From NCBI RefSeq assembly GCF_019430885.1, contig NZ_JAHYBZ010000009.1:248001-312000 (forward strand): DNA of 64,000 nt, read 5' to 3'. The position numbers and the translations under genes were made by a program. Positions 1-8,991 of the stretch are shown here, in pieces (the stretch's first letter is position 1; each line of letters opens with the position of its first letter). The DNA comes from Roseomonas alba (GTDB lineage: Bacteria; Pseudomonadota; Alphaproteobacteria; Acetobacterales; Acetobacteraceae). The notes below the pieces were generated by a model, which was given only the letters and a program-made list of their open reading frames with translations, was not told the DNA's origin and did no database searches.

Positions 1-869
1 GCAGCCGTTGGCGCGTCGATGCGACCGGTGTTTCGCACCAGATCCTCGACGAGGCCCGACGCGGCGTGGGCGGTGAGCAGCACGGAGCCGCCGGGGGCCT
101 CGATGACGCCGCTGTTGGTGACCAGCGCGGCGTTGCCGTCGGGCGCGGACGTCACGGCGCGCGTCACGTCGATGCCGATCAGCCCGTCGCCGGCGAGGTC
201 GAGGACGAAGGTCTCGGCGGCACCCAGGGCGACGCGGCCCAGCCGCGCGCGGATCACGCCCGAATTGGACGCGCCCGGCCCGACCAGGGCAGCGAGGCCG
301 CGATCGGCGACGGTGATGCGGCCCCGATTCTCGACCCGCGCGCCGGGCCGCGGCGCACCGTCGAAGACCATGCGCCCGGCCATGAAGTTGTTGTTGGTGA
401 TGTTGGCGGCCGAGGCAATCAGCGCGCCGACATCCACCTGCGCGCCCTGCGCGAAGACCATGCCCGACTGATTGACGATGGCCACGCCGCCATTGGCCTG
501 AACCCGCCCGGCGATGACCGAGGGGTCGGGGCCGGTCACGCGATTCAGCGTCCAGGATCCCTGGTTCGGCTGGACGAACTGCACCGTATGTTGGCTGCCG
601 ACGTTGAACTGCTGCCAGTCGATCGCCGCGCGGTCGGTGGATTGCCGGACGGTGGTGCGGTTCGCCGTCTGCGCGATCGCCGCCTGGCCAGCCACGACCT
701 GGCCGCCGGTAGGCCCGGATGTCTGCGCCAGCGCCGTGCCCGTGACCGGCAGCAGCGCCGTCGTCGCCAGCAGCCACCAGCGTTGGGGTGCGCGCCGGAC
801 CGGCGGCAGCGTCAGCGCGGACTTCGCCGGACGGCGGCGGGCGGGGCGGGCGGGCGCGCGACGCGGCAT
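1..869 (-). CDS. TpsA: filamentous haemagglutinin-type exoprotein, N-terminal part (partial)
   Basis: Reading the minus strand from an ATG at 869 gives at least 289 codons that run off the left edge, so only the N-terminus is present. A basic stretch is followed by a hydrophobic signal segment ending ALAQ (about residues 32-49). After it comes a TPS secretion domain rich in short beta repeats, with the signatures AIDWQQFNVG, NRVTG and NQSGMVFAQG (the NPNGI-like motif of haemagglutinin-type TPS domains). In this family the TPS domain is recognised in the periplasm by the POTRA domains of TpsB, and the rest of the protein is exported as a beta-helix. The partner tpsB ends only 4 nt upstream, so the two are co-transcribed. 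The effector or adhesin function lies beyond the window and cannot be judged. Confidence 0.85.
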   Translation of the reverse strand, partial: MPRRAPARPARRRPAKSALTLPPVRRAPQRWWLLATTALLPVTGTALAQTSGPTGGQVVAGQAAIAQTANRTTVRQSTDRAAIDWQQFNVGSQHTVQFVQPNQGSWTLNRVTGPDPSVIAGRVQANGGVAIVNQSGMVFAQGAQVDVGALIASAANITNNNFMAGRMVFDGAPRPGARVENRGRITVADRGLAALVGPGASNSGVIRARLGRVALGAAETFVLDLAGDGLIGIDVTRAVTSAPDGNAALVTNSGVIEAPGGSVLLTAHAASGLVEDLVRNTGRIDAPTA

Positions 870-873
870 GGGC

Positions 874-2652
874 TCAGAACCTTATCAGCGTGCGGAAGTA
901 GAGCTGCGTCGCGCGCAGCGGCTCGGAGAACTGCCCGTCGGGCTGGGTGGTGATGCGGCGGGCGAGCTCGACATCGACCTGCACCGTGTCGGCGACGATG
1001 GTGCGCACGCCGCCGCCCCAAGAGGACAGGCGCCGGTCCGCATCGGTATCGAGGTTCTGGTAGGCCCAGCCCATGTCGCGGAAGAGATAGAACTGCGACC
1101 AGCCGCGATTGTTGCCGAGCGCGGGCTCGGCCGGGATCTCGTAGGCGAGGTCGAGCTGGAGCTCGAGCGCATAGCCGTAGCCGTAGTCGCCCGTCACCTG
1201 GCCCGAATAGAAGCCGCGGCCGAGGCGGTTGCCGCCGAGATAGTATTTCTCGGCATTCGGCAGCACGTTGGCCGACCATTGGCCGTTCACATAGCCTTGG
1301 AAATTGATCATCGCCCCTTCGAAGGGCGAGAAGATCGGCTGCACGCGTTGGTACTCGCCGGTCCATTTCGTGAAGTCGAACTCGCTGCCGATGCGCGTCG
1401 CGCGCGGATCGTCATTCGCCGTGGCGTCCCAGTCGATGACGCCCTGATGTGCGCGGAACCCGCCCTGGTTCGTCGCCGGCGGGAAGAAGGGGATGAAGCT
1501 GTCGAGCGCCTGGCCGTCGAAGCCGCCGCGCACCGCCCGGATGTGGTCGCGGCCGGCGAGCGAGCGCCCCGAAGGCGTGCCGACGCCCGTGTAGGTCGTG
1601 CTGTCGAACATGTCGAACTGCCCGACCGCCCAGAGATTGGCGGGGCGCGACCGGATGATCGGGTAGCTCGCGACCACGCCGGCAAGGGAAGTCTCGCCAT
1701 TGTAGCCGATCTGCGCGAGCTGGCCGGACGGCAGCGTGTTGCCCATGCCGGCATAGACGCGCAGCTTGAGGCCCGACCCGCCGATGAAGGTTTCGAAGCT
1801 CGCCTGGGTGAACCACTGGGTACCCTGTTCGGAGCCGAACAGCGTCACCTCGGTGCGTTCGCCGAACTCGCTGAGGGAGTTGAGGCCTGCGACGAGCAGC
1901 GCCTCCCACGGGCCGGTCAGATTGTAGGCGCGGTTGTCGACGTTGAAATAGCCGCTGACGGCGGAGCGCGTGACCTGCGCGATCAGGCGCAGCGCGCCGG
2001 GTTCACCCTGGATCGGCTGCAGCACGCCGCGCACGCGCACGCCCGGGACATCGGAGGCCAGCAGCAGCGCGCGTTCCACCGCGGCGGTGGAGATCGGACG
2101 TTCCTCCTTCACTCTCTCAAGGAAGCGCAGCACCTGGGTACCGGCAGGGCCGATATCACCGTCCAGGCGGACCTCGGCGACATAGCCCTCGGTGATCGCG
2201 AAGCGCACCTCGGCGCGGCCGTCGGCGCCCGGCACCAGCGCCGCGGCGACCGATACGAACGGATAGCCGGCGCGGCGATAGGCGCCGAGCAGGGCGAGGC
2301 GGGTATCCTCGATGCGGGACAGGGCGATGGTCTCGCCCTCGATGGGCGACAGGATCGGGCGAAGGTCAGCGATATCGAGCGCGGTGTTGCCCTGCACCGT
2401 GGCGATGCTGATCGCGACCTGCTGGCCCTCACCGGGGCCGCGGCGCGCCTCGGGCGGTGGCGGCTGGGTGCGAGGGGACAGGGAGGGCGCGGTCGGCGGG
2501 AGGATTCGGTCCTGCAGGTCGACCGGCGGGGGCGGCGGGCGTGGCACGGTCACCGGTACCTGCGCCAGCGCCGTGCCGGGCAGGGTCAAGCCGATGGCTA
2601 GCGCCAGGCCATGGGGGACCCGGCGTGGGGACGGAAACTCGGTCTGGGCCAC
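874..2652 (-). CDS. TpsB: ShlB/FhaC/HecB family outer-membrane secretion/activation protein
   Basis: This 592-residue protein has a signal peptide (to about residue 31, ending ALAQ) and a Pro-rich linker (about 35-70). Two POTRA-like modules follow: one around VQGNTALDIADLRPIL and one around YVAEVRLDGDIGPAG. The C-terminal 16-strand barrel contains the conserved LGGNRLGRGFYSGQVTGDYG segment and ends with a terminal Phe typical of outer-membrane barrels. It would form the outer-membrane pore that exports the TpsA encoded immediately downstream (gap 4 nt). The order tpsB then tpsA is the usual one. Length matches the FhaC family (550-600 residues). The upstream gap holds an 11-bp inverted repeat that may be regulatory. 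Confidence 0.93.
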   Translation of the reverse strand: MAQTEFPSPRRVPHGLALAIGLTLPGTALAQVPVTVPRPPPPPVDLQDRILPPTAPSLSPRTQPPPPEARRGPGEGQQVAISIATVQGNTALDIADLRPILSPIEGETIALSRIEDTRLALLGAYRRAGYPFVSVAAALVPGADGRAEVRFAITEGYVAEVRLDGDIGPAGTQVLRFLERVKEERPISTAAVERALLLASDVPGVRVRGVLQPIQGEPGALRLIAQVTRSAVSGYFNVDNRAYNLTGPWEALLVAGLNSLSEFGERTEVTLFGSEQGTQWFTQASFETFIGGSGLKLRVYAGMGNTLPSGQLAQIGYNGETSLAGVVASYPIIRSRPANLWAVGQFDMFDSTTYTGVGTPSGRSLAGRDHIRAVRGGFDGQALDSFIPFFPPATNQGGFRAHQGVIDWDATANDDPRATRIGSEFDFTKWTGEYQRVQPIFSPFEGAMINFQGYVNGQWSANVLPNAEKYYLGGNRLGRGFYSGQVTGDYGYGYALELQLDLAYEIPAEPALGNNRGWSQFYLFRDMGWAYQNLDTDADRRLSSWGGGVRTIVADTVQVDVELARRITTQPDGQFSEPLRATQLYFRTLIRF

Positions 2653-2669
2653 GCGCGGAACACTCGGTT

Positions 2670-2769
2670 GGAAAGTTGCATACAGATAGCCTGAATCTCA
2701 CAGAAATGAACATTTGATTGATGAATTCGGGTTGATTCCGCGTGATATGGACCGCTTCTGCAACTTTCC
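2670..2769. promoter_or_regulatory. AT-richer gap with distant inverted repeat upstream of the tpsB and ompA-like genes
   Basis: The 130-bp gap between the tpsB start (2652) and the OmpA-like stop (2783) is clearly AT-richer than its surroundings. It contains the perfect 11-bp arms GGAAAGTTGCA (2670-2680) and TGCAACTTTCC (2759-2769), 78 bp apart. The left arm lies just upstream of the tpsB start, so a regulator site or a structured leader for the tps operon is possible. This is a description; no known regulator is recognised. Confidence 0.35.
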
Positions 2770-2782
2770 CGTGCGTGCCGCA

Positions 2783-3343
2783 TCATGGGGCGAGGGTGAC
2801 CACCTGCACTCGCCGGTTGCGGATTTCCCCCTGTCCGTCGGGGGTCGGGACGAGCAATTGGGTCTCCCCGTAGCCCCTGGTTTCGAGCCGCGCCGGATCT
2901 ATGCCGAAGCGGGTGACGAGGGCGTCGCGCACGGCTTTGGCCCGGCGTTCCGACAGCGCCTGGTTCATCGCCATGCCACCGACGGTGTCCGTGTGACCCT
3001 CGATGCGGAAACGGACGGTCGTGAGGGGCTCGGTTCCGAGCGCGCGGGCGAGGGAGGCGACCAGCGCCTGGGATTCCGGCGTCAGGGCGTCAGAGCCCGT
3101 CGCGAAGACGATCATGAGCGAGACCGCACCCTGTCCCGGCTGGGCGGTCGTGCGGGCATCGACGCCCGGGACGGGAGGCGCGGTCTCGCTGGTGGGGGGC
3201 GTGCCGCCCTGACCCTGGATGCGCAGGCCGCGCGTCAGGTTCCGCACGATGCTGTCGGCGACCGGATCGGGGCTGGGCTGCGCGGCCACCGGGCCGCCGA
3301 GCAGCATGGCCATCAGCATGAAAGCCGGGCGGATCGGGTGCAT
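2783..3343 (-). CDS. OmpA-family peptidoglycan-binding protein
   Basis: The product has 186 residues with a signal peptide (to about residue 21, PVAAQ). A roughly 50-residue Pro/Thr-rich linker follows, then a C-terminal OmpA_C domain (about 75-186). The domain shows GHTDTVGG, the LSERRAKAVRDAL helix and the NRRVQV ending expected of diaminopimelate-binding OmpA/MotB domains. There is no N-terminal beta-barrel, so it resembles short periplasmic or lipoprotein-like OmpA proteins, although no lipobox Cys is visible. It probably anchors an envelope structure to peptidoglycan. It lies upstream of tpsB on the same strand with a 130-bp gap, so it may have its own promoter. Confidence 0.88.
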   Translation of the reverse strand: MHPIRPAFMLMAMLLGGPVAAQPSPDPVADSIVRNLTRGLRIQGQGGTPPTSETAPPVPGVDARTTAQPGQGAVSLMIVFATGSDALTPESQALVASLARALGTEPLTTVRFRIEGHTDTVGGMAMNQALSERRAKAVRDALVTRFGIDPARLETRGYGETQLLVPTPDGQGEIRNRRVQVVTLAP

Positions 3344-3631
3344 CCTGCTCTCCTCCTGAGTGTTTGGATGGGAGGCTACACGATTTGTCGGGCGGCTGGG
3401 GGCCGATGGTCGGCCGAAACGCGAAATCGCGGAGGCGGCGCGGCAGCCCGCGGGTCCCGCACCGCAGGGACCGCCATGCGCCGCCGTGTCACCGGGAGTT
3501 GTGGGGCAACCGCGTGTCTCGCCGTCGCGGCGGTGCGCGGTCCGGGCGATGCCGTGTGGCCTGACGCAGCGGCGCGGGCTTCTCGGTCGCCCGGCGGTGA
3601 CCGATCGGCTCGGGTGGCGTAACCTGTCGTC

Positions 3632-4981
3632 ATGGAGGCCTTTGCCGACTTCATCCCCCCCATGCCGCCGCGCGCGGCGCGCGAGCCCTCGGCGCTGGCC
3701 GGGTTATGGAACGCGCGACGGGACGTGCTCTCGATCTTCCCGGCCGATGCCTATCGCCGTCAGGTCTTCACGACGCGGCTGCCGGGGCGGCTGATCCTGG
3801 TCGCGAACGCGCCGGAGGTCGTGCGGGACATCTTCATCACCAAGCACGAGACCTACCAGCGGAAGTCGCGATTCCTCGAGGACGCACTGCGTCCGGTGGT
3901 GGGTGGGTCCTGCTTCATCGCCTGGGGCGATGACTGGGCCGAGAGGCGCGAGGCGATCTCGCCGCCGATCCATCCTTCGGGTCTCGGTCAGTTCCACCCC
4001 TGCTTCCTGCAGGCGGCCGAGGCCTGCGCAGAGTCCTTCGCCCGGGCGTCCGGTCCGGTCGATGTCGCCGCCGCCTACGCCGCCGCGATCAGCCATGTGC
4101 TGTTGCTCGCCGTGTTCGGGAACCTGGCGACCGCCGAGGAAGCCCGCGCCATCGCCGAGACCTTCACCGCCTATCAGGAGGCGGCGGAGGTGGTCGATCT
4201 GCTCGGCCTGATGGGACTGCCGGATGTGTTCGGCTGGCTGACGCGGCGGCGGGCGCTGCGTCTTGCGGCCGAGTTGCGGGGATGCGTCGCGCGGCTGCTG
4301 GAGGCTGCCGGGCCGGATGGCGGGACACCGCTGCTGAAGGCCCTGCGCGCCGCGCGCCGTGCCGACGGGACGCCGGCGCTGAGCGGCGAAAGGCTGCTGG
4401 ACGAGGTGGTGATGTTCCTCCTCGCCGGGGCCGAGGGGGCTGCGATCACGCTGACCTGGACGACGATGCTTGCCGCGCTGCACCCGGCCACGGCGGACCG
4501 CATGGCCGCGGAACTGCCCGGGGACGTGTCGGATCTGTCGGCGCTGATGGCGCTGCCCTTCACCCGTGCCGTGATCCAGGAATCCATGCGGCTCTATCCG
4601 CCCGTTGCCGTCTTTGCGCGCCAGGCAATTCAGCCTGACCGTATCCGTCGCTGGGACATCCGCAGGGACGACATTGTGCTCGCCATTCCCTGGCTGCTGC
4701 ATCGGCATGAGCGACTGTGGGAGGCGCCGAACGCCTTCCGTCCCGAACGCTTCCTGGGCGAGGCGGCGCGCCAGCGGCCGCGCTTCGCCTATCTGCCCTT
4801 CGGCATCGGACCGCGTATCTGCGCTGGTGCGGCCTTCGGGATGGCGGAGGTCACCGTCTTCGCGGCGGTGCTGTTCCGGCGGTTCCGGTTCTCGCTGGCG
4901 CCGGGATTCATGCCACGGCCGAACTGCCGGCTGGCGCTGCGGCCGAAGGGTGGCATGCAGGTGGTGATCGCGCGGCGGTGA
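3632..4981 (+). CDS. Cytochrome P450
   Basis: This 449-residue soluble P450 has the K-helix ExxR motif (E317-S-M-R320, followed by LYPP). The haem-thiolate loop is FGIGPRICAG with Cys397 as proximal ligand, and an FRPERFL meander precedes it. The I-helix reads LLAGAEGAA: the acidic residue is kept but the usual following Thr, which helps proton delivery to bound oxygen, is Gly. Length and motif spacing fit bacterial class I P450s that need a separate ferredoxin and reductase; none is encoded next to it. The start at 3632 is the only ATG that keeps a normal N-terminus. The substrate cannot be inferred. A perfect hairpin lies 8 nt after the stop. Confidence 0.93.
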   Translation: MEAFADFIPPMPPRAAREPSALAGLWNARRDVLSIFPADAYRRQVFTTRLPGRLILVANAPEVVRDIFITKHETYQRKSRFLEDALRPVVGGSCFIAWGDDWAERREAISPPIHPSGLGQFHPCFLQAAEACAESFARASGPVDVAAAYAAAISHVLLLAVFGNLATAEEARAIAETFTAYQEAAEVVDLLGLMGLPDVFGWLTRRRALRLAAELRGCVARLLEAAGPDGGTPLLKALRAARRADGTPALSGERLLDEVVMFLLAGAEGAAITLTWTTMLAALHPATADRMAAELPGDVSDLSALMALPFTRAVIQESMRLYPPVAVFARQAIQPDRIRRWDIRRDDIVLAIPWLLHRHERLWEAPNAFRPERFLGEAARQRPRFAYLPFGIGPRICAGAAFGMAEVTVFAAVLFRRFRFSLAPGFMPRPNCRLALRPKGGMQVVIARR

Positions 4982-4985
4982 CGGG

Positions 4986-5114
4986 CCCGAGAGGGGCGCC
5001 GCCCCTCTCCGGACCTCACCTCGCCACGGGATTCCATTGACATTGCTGCGCAAACTCAACGGGGACCCATAGGCCCGAGGCCGTTGCAGACCGTCACCCT
5101 GCACCGGGCGCTGC
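4986..5114. repeat. R1 element, copy a (left half)
   Basis: This is a dispersed palindromic element. An outer hairpin GAGAGGGGC-GCC-GCCCCTCTC occupies 4989-5009. It is followed by GGACCTCACC, a degenerate inner stem (about 5027-5077) and the conserved core GACCGTCACC...CACCGGGCGC. Only the left half of the element seen elsewhere is recognisable. The outer hairpin directly follows the P450 stop and probably terminates that transcript. The rest of the gap up to 5262 shows no gene. Confidence 0.6.
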
Positions 5115-5262
5115 CGCGGTGATTCATGCCGACGGTTGCCCTCGTGCGCGGCACGCAGCGCGGCGACGCAACACCAGCGTCTCGTTCCGCGCCACCAAAT
5201 TCCACCTTCCCCACCGCGATACCGCGCCGCACTCTGACACCGTAGGGAATGGAGTGCGGGCG

Positions 5263-6744
5263 ATGGCGGAATACGATCTCGCGGTGCGCGGCGGGCAGGT
5301 GGCGACGGGCTTCGGCACGGTGCGTTGCGATGTCGGCGTGAAGGGTGGCCGTATCGTCGCGCTTGCCGAACGCATCGTCGATGCCGCGCAGGTCATCGAG
5401 GCCGACGGGCTCCTGGTGTTGCCGGGTGGCGTCGATTCCCACTGCCATATCGAGGAGCCGGCGCGGGGTGGCTATGCCAGCACCGGTGCGGCCGAACCAC
5501 CCATCACGGTGAACGAGGAAAGCTTCGTGACCGCCTCGGCGTCCGCCTTTGCCGGCGGCACCACCTCGGTCGTCTGCTTCGTCCCGCAATGGAAAGGCTT
5601 CGGGGTGTGGGAGCGCTACACCGACTACCGTGCCCGCGCGGCCAAAGGGATGCTGGATCATTCCTTCCACCAGATCATCAGCGACCCGACCGATGTCGTG
5701 ATGGATGAGGAAGTGCCGCGGGTGGTCGCCGAGGGCGTGCGGAGCCTGAAGGTGTTTCTGACCTATGAGCCGCTGCACCTGTCGGACGGCCAGTTCCTGC
5801 GTGTGCTGACCAAGGCGCGCGAGCTCGGCTGCCTGGTGACGGTGCATTGCGAGAATTACGACGCCATTTCCTGGCGCACGGCCGAATTGCTGAAGCACGG
5901 CATGACGGCGCCGAAATACCACGCCTGGTCGCGCCCGCCGATCGTCGAGCGCGAAGCGACGCATCGCGCCATCGCGCTGGCGGAGCTGGTGGACCAGCCG
6001 ATCCAGGTCTTCCACGTCTCCTGCGCCGAGGCGGCCGAGGAGATCGCGCGGGCCCAGGCGCGCGGCGTGAAGGTGTGGGGCGAGACCTGCCCGCAATATG
6101 TCGCCCTGACCGCGGAGGACATGGATCGTCCTGGCTTCGAGGGAGCGAAGTTCATGTGCAGCCCGTCCCCGCGCACGAAGGAGGAACACGCGCGCATCTG
6201 GGAGATGATCCGGCGCGGCACGCTGGACGTGGTCTCGTCCGACCATTGCGCGTTTTCGTATGAGGGCGACAAGGGCAAGCGGCAGAACGGGTCCGATGCC
6301 GTGTTCCGCGACATCCCGAACGGCATTCCGGGCTTCGCCGTGCGAATGCCGATCCTGTTCAGCGAAGGCGTGTCGAAGGGGCGGATCACGCTGGACGAAT
6401 TCGTGCGGCTGACCAGCACTAATCCGGCGCGGCTGATGGGCCTGGCGCCACGGAAGGGCATGATCGCGGTCGGGGCGGATGCCGATCTGGCGCTGTGGGA
6501 CCCGACGAAGAAGGTCACGATCACCAATGCGCTGATGCAGCACGCGATCGACTACACGCCCTATGAGGGGATGGAGGTCACCGGCTGGCCGGTCGCGACC
6601 ATCCGCCGCGGCGTGGTCGTGATGCGCGATGGCACGGTGCAGGCGGAACCCGGCACGGGGCGCTTCCTGCCGCGCGGGCCCTATGACTTCATCCGCCCGC
6701 GCGGGGTAACGCCGAATGGGTTCGATCCCGCCCCGCCGAGGTGA
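5263..6744 (+). CDS. hydA: D-hydantoinase / dihydropyrimidinase
   Basis: The 493-residue product is a cyclic-amidohydrolase TIM barrel. It shows the metal-binding HxH (H60-C-H62 in VDSHCHIEEP), a SLKVFLTY segment whose Lys is the carbamylated bridging ligand in this family, and later ligands in HCEN, HVSC and the SSDHC loop. These support hydrolysis of dihydropyrimidine or 5-substituted hydantoin rings to N-carbamoyl amino acids. The reading frame is open further upstream, but the ATG at 5263 is chosen because it follows a GGAG box (5251-5254) and begins the family-typical MAEYDLAVRGG. Dihydropyrimidinase and D-hydantoinase cannot be separated by sequence alone. No carbamoylase gene is adjacent. 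Confidence 0.9.
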   Translation: MAEYDLAVRGGQVATGFGTVRCDVGVKGGRIVALAERIVDAAQVIEADGLLVLPGGVDSHCHIEEPARGGYASTGAAEPPITVNEESFVTASASAFAGGTTSVVCFVPQWKGFGVWERYTDYRARAAKGMLDHSFHQIISDPTDVVMDEEVPRVVAEGVRSLKVFLTYEPLHLSDGQFLRVLTKARELGCLVTVHCENYDAISWRTAELLKHGMTAPKYHAWSRPPIVEREATHRAIALAELVDQPIQVFHVSCAEAAEEIARAQARGVKVWGETCPQYVALTAEDMDRPGFEGAKFMCSPSPRTKEEHARIWEMIRRGTLDVVSSDHCAFSYEGDKGKRQNGSDAVFRDIPNGIPGFAVRMPILFSEGVSKGRITLDEFVRLTSTNPARLMGLAPRKGMIAVGADADLALWDPTKKVTITNALMQHAIDYTPYEGMEVTGWPVATIRRGVVVMRDGTVQAEPGTGRFLPRGPYDFIRPRGVTPNGFDPAPPR

Positions 6745-7494
6745 TCAGGCGGTCCGGACGACTTCCATCAGGCCGAGCTGCTGCAGATCCTCGACCGTGA
6801 CGTCGCTGCGCGGCGCGGCGGCGAGCCATTCCAGCGTCTTTACCCGCGCCAGGTCGACCTTGCGTTGGCCGGGACCGGGATTGCGCGGTGCGGGCGTGGC
6901 CTGCATCACGCCGCGCCCGCTCCATCGCAGCATCGTACTCCAGATTTCGCGAAAGCGGGCAGGCGGGCGGCGTGGGTCGCAGGTGCCGGATACGCCGCGG
7001 GCCTCCTGCTCCAGCCGCAACCCGCCACCATCCGGCACGATGCGGACGGAAAGATACGCGGCCTCGTTGCACATCGGGGTTTCGCGGGCGCGCAGCGTCT
7101 CGATTGCCAGGATGCGCGCCGTGCCGTCATCCTCCTGTCCGATGACCGCCTGCAATTCCTGATAGACGCCGGTACCGGTGTTGCCTTCGAAGGCCGCGAG
7201 CACGACTTGGCGGCCGCGCAGCGGGAGCACGGCGAAGACGCGCCCGTAGCCATACCAGGAGGTGAATCGGAACACCGTCTCCGGCGCGCCGGTGCCGCTG
7301 AAGCGGACGGACAGGCTGCGGCCGAGTTCATCGACGGAAGCGTGCAGCATCGCCGCCGGTGCGCCGGGCCGCAACTGCACCGGGCGCGGCGTGCGCAAGG
7401 CCGGCGGCTGCTCCTGCCGCCGCGCTTCGGTCGCCGTGCCGGGGCGCGCGGCAAGCAGGGCGGGCAGCGCGAGGATCAGGCGGCGCGAGGTCAT
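6745..7494 (-). CDS. Secreted protein of unknown function
   Basis: The 249-residue product starts at ATG 7494 behind a GGGGAG ribosome binding site. It has an N-terminal signal peptide (MTSRRLILALPALLAARPG). The mature part is rich in beta-strand-forming segments and contains two Cys residues, in TPMCNEA and VSGTCDPRRPP, that could form a disulphide. No enzyme motif or known domain is recognised. It lies 71 nt downstream of the aminotransferase on the same strand, so the two may be co-transcribed, but no functional link is obvious. It converges on the hydantoinase gene, whose stop is directly adjacent (6744/6745). Confidence 0.75.
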   Translation of the reverse strand: MTSRRLILALPALLAARPGTATEARRQEQPPALRTPRPVQLRPGAPAAMLHASVDELGRSLSVRFSGTGAPETVFRFTSWYGYGRVFAVLPLRGRQVVLAAFEGNTGTGVYQELQAVIGQEDDGTARILAIETLRARETPMCNEAAYLSVRIVPDGGGLRLEQEARGVSGTCDPRRPPARFREIWSTMLRWSGRGVMQATPAPRNPGPGQRKVDLARVKTLEWLAAAPRSDVTVEDLQQLGLMEVVRTA

Positions 7495-7565
7495 GGCAGA
7501 CTCCCCTGGGATTGGCCGCGGCAGCGCAGCGCCGATCGTGCCTGCCCGCGCTGAAACCCTTCGCG

Positions 7566-8717
7566 TCACAGCCGCGTGGGCACCTGCGCGATCGTCTCCT
7601 CCGCCGCGTTGGCGAAAGCGAGGCGCAGATAGCGGTCCTGGCCTGGCCCGAAGAATGGTCCCGGCAGCCCGAGCAGGCCGCGCTCCACGGCGAGCGTCTC
7701 GGCCATGGCGACCGCCTCCGGTGCGTCTTCAGGCAGGCGGAGATAGGCGAAGTAGGCGCCGAGCGCATCGAGCCGCCAGCCGGGAAGCTGCGCGGCCGCG
7801 CGGCGGAAGGCTTCGGCGCGCCCGGACATCAGGTCGCGATTGGCAATGCGCCAGTCGCGCAGGGCTTCCACGCCCCAGGCCAGCGCCGTCTGCGCCGCCC
7901 GCGGGGCGCAGATCTGCATGGTGTCGAGCGCCTTCATCAGCTCGCTGCGGAAGGCCGAACCCGAGGCGATGGCCGCGACCCGGTGCCCCGGCACGCAATA
8001 GGCCTTGGAGAAGGAATAGAGGTGGATGAAGCCCTCGCCCCAGTCGCGATCGGCGAACAGCCCATGCGGCGGCGACTGCGACGGCGCGAGGAAGTCGCGA
8101 TAGGTCTCGTCGATCACCAGCCAGGCGTCGTGCTTTCGGGCCAGGGCGGCGAAGCGGGCGATGACCTCAGGCGGATAGACCGCGCCGGTCGGGTTGTTCG
8201 GGCTGACCAGCACGATGGCTCGCACGCCGGCCATCAGCGCCTCGGCGCGGGCGGGATCGGGGATGAAGCCGTCCTCGGCGCGGCATTCCAGCGGCACGCA
8301 GGGAATGCCGAGTGCCGTCAGAGCCATGCGATGGTTGAAGTACCAGGGGGAGGGCAGCATCACCGCCTCGCCGGCGCCGGCCAGTACGGTCATCGCCATG
8401 GTGAAGGCGAGGTTGCCGCCTGAGGTGATGGCCACCGCATCAGTCGGCACGCGGGCGCCGTAGAAGGCTGAGATGTCGGTGGCCAGAGCCTCGCGCAGGG
8501 CGGGTTCGCCGTCGATCGGGCCATAGGTCGCGGCGGCGCGGCCGCCGGCGGCCTCGGCGAGCTTCGCGAGCAGGTCCGGATGTGGCGGGTAGCCGGGGAC
8601 GGCCTGGGTCAGGTCGAGGATTGGCCCGGCCGCGCCGGTGTAGCGCCCCGCCCAGGCGCGGACGGCGGGGATGGGCGGGTTCTGGGTGTCGCGGATGCGC
8701 GGGGAAAGCAAAGGCAT
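7566..8717 (-). CDS. Aminotransferase class I/II (PLP-dependent, fold type I)
   Basis: The 383-residue protein carries the AspC/AAT fold signatures. These are SPNNPTG (substrate/PLP binding), VIDETYRDF with the Asp contacting the pyridine nitrogen, and SFSKAYCVPGHR with the Schiff-base Lys followed by the phosphate-binding Arg. The N-terminal DLTQAVPGYPPH is typical of the aspartate/aromatic/arginine-pyruvate type enzymes. The amino-group donor cannot be decided from sequence. It is followed by the secreted unknown gene at 6745-7494. The gap from 8718 to 8991, up to the divergently transcribed SnoaL-like gene, shows nothing recognisable. Confidence 0.9.
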   Translation of the reverse strand: MPLLSPRIRDTQNPPIPAVRAWAGRYTGAAGPILDLTQAVPGYPPHPDLLAKLAEAAGGRAAATYGPIDGEPALREALATDISAFYGARVPTDAVAITSGGNLAFTMAMTVLAGAGEAVMLPSPWYFNHRMALTALGIPCVPLECRAEDGFIPDPARAEALMAGVRAIVLVSPNNPTGAVYPPEVIARFAALARKHDAWLVIDETYRDFLAPSQSPPHGLFADRDWGEGFIHLYSFSKAYCVPGHRVAAIASGSAFRSELMKALDTMQICAPRAAQTALAWGVEALRDWRIANRDLMSGRAEAFRRAAAQLPGWRLDALGAYFAYLRLPEDAPEAVAMAETLAVERGLLGLPGPFFGPGQDRYLRLAFANAAEETIAQVPTRL

Positions 8718-8991
8718 GGGGCGCGGACCCTTCCAGCATGGCCGCCCGAAGTCCAGCCCTGCTTGACGGGTTCGCGCGATTGGCTGGAAGCTTGGCGCCG
8801 AGATGAACGTGATCGCGCATCGCCGGGACCGACGTCGCCCTTGCCATGGAGGCTACGGCGCGTGGGGCGTTGTGCGGTTGCGAGGGTGACGGGAACCATC
8901 CTCACCTAGATCCGGCAACCATCTCGATCAGCCGATGAGCCTCCGCGACGGACGTTGCGGGGGCTTTCTGCATTCTGGAGCCCATGAAACC

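Noticed and set aside
5119..5262. Upstream in-frame extension of the hydantoinase gene
   Set aside because: The extra 48 residues are Arg/His-rich and unlike the family, and a ribosome binding site directly precedes the internal ATG at 5263.
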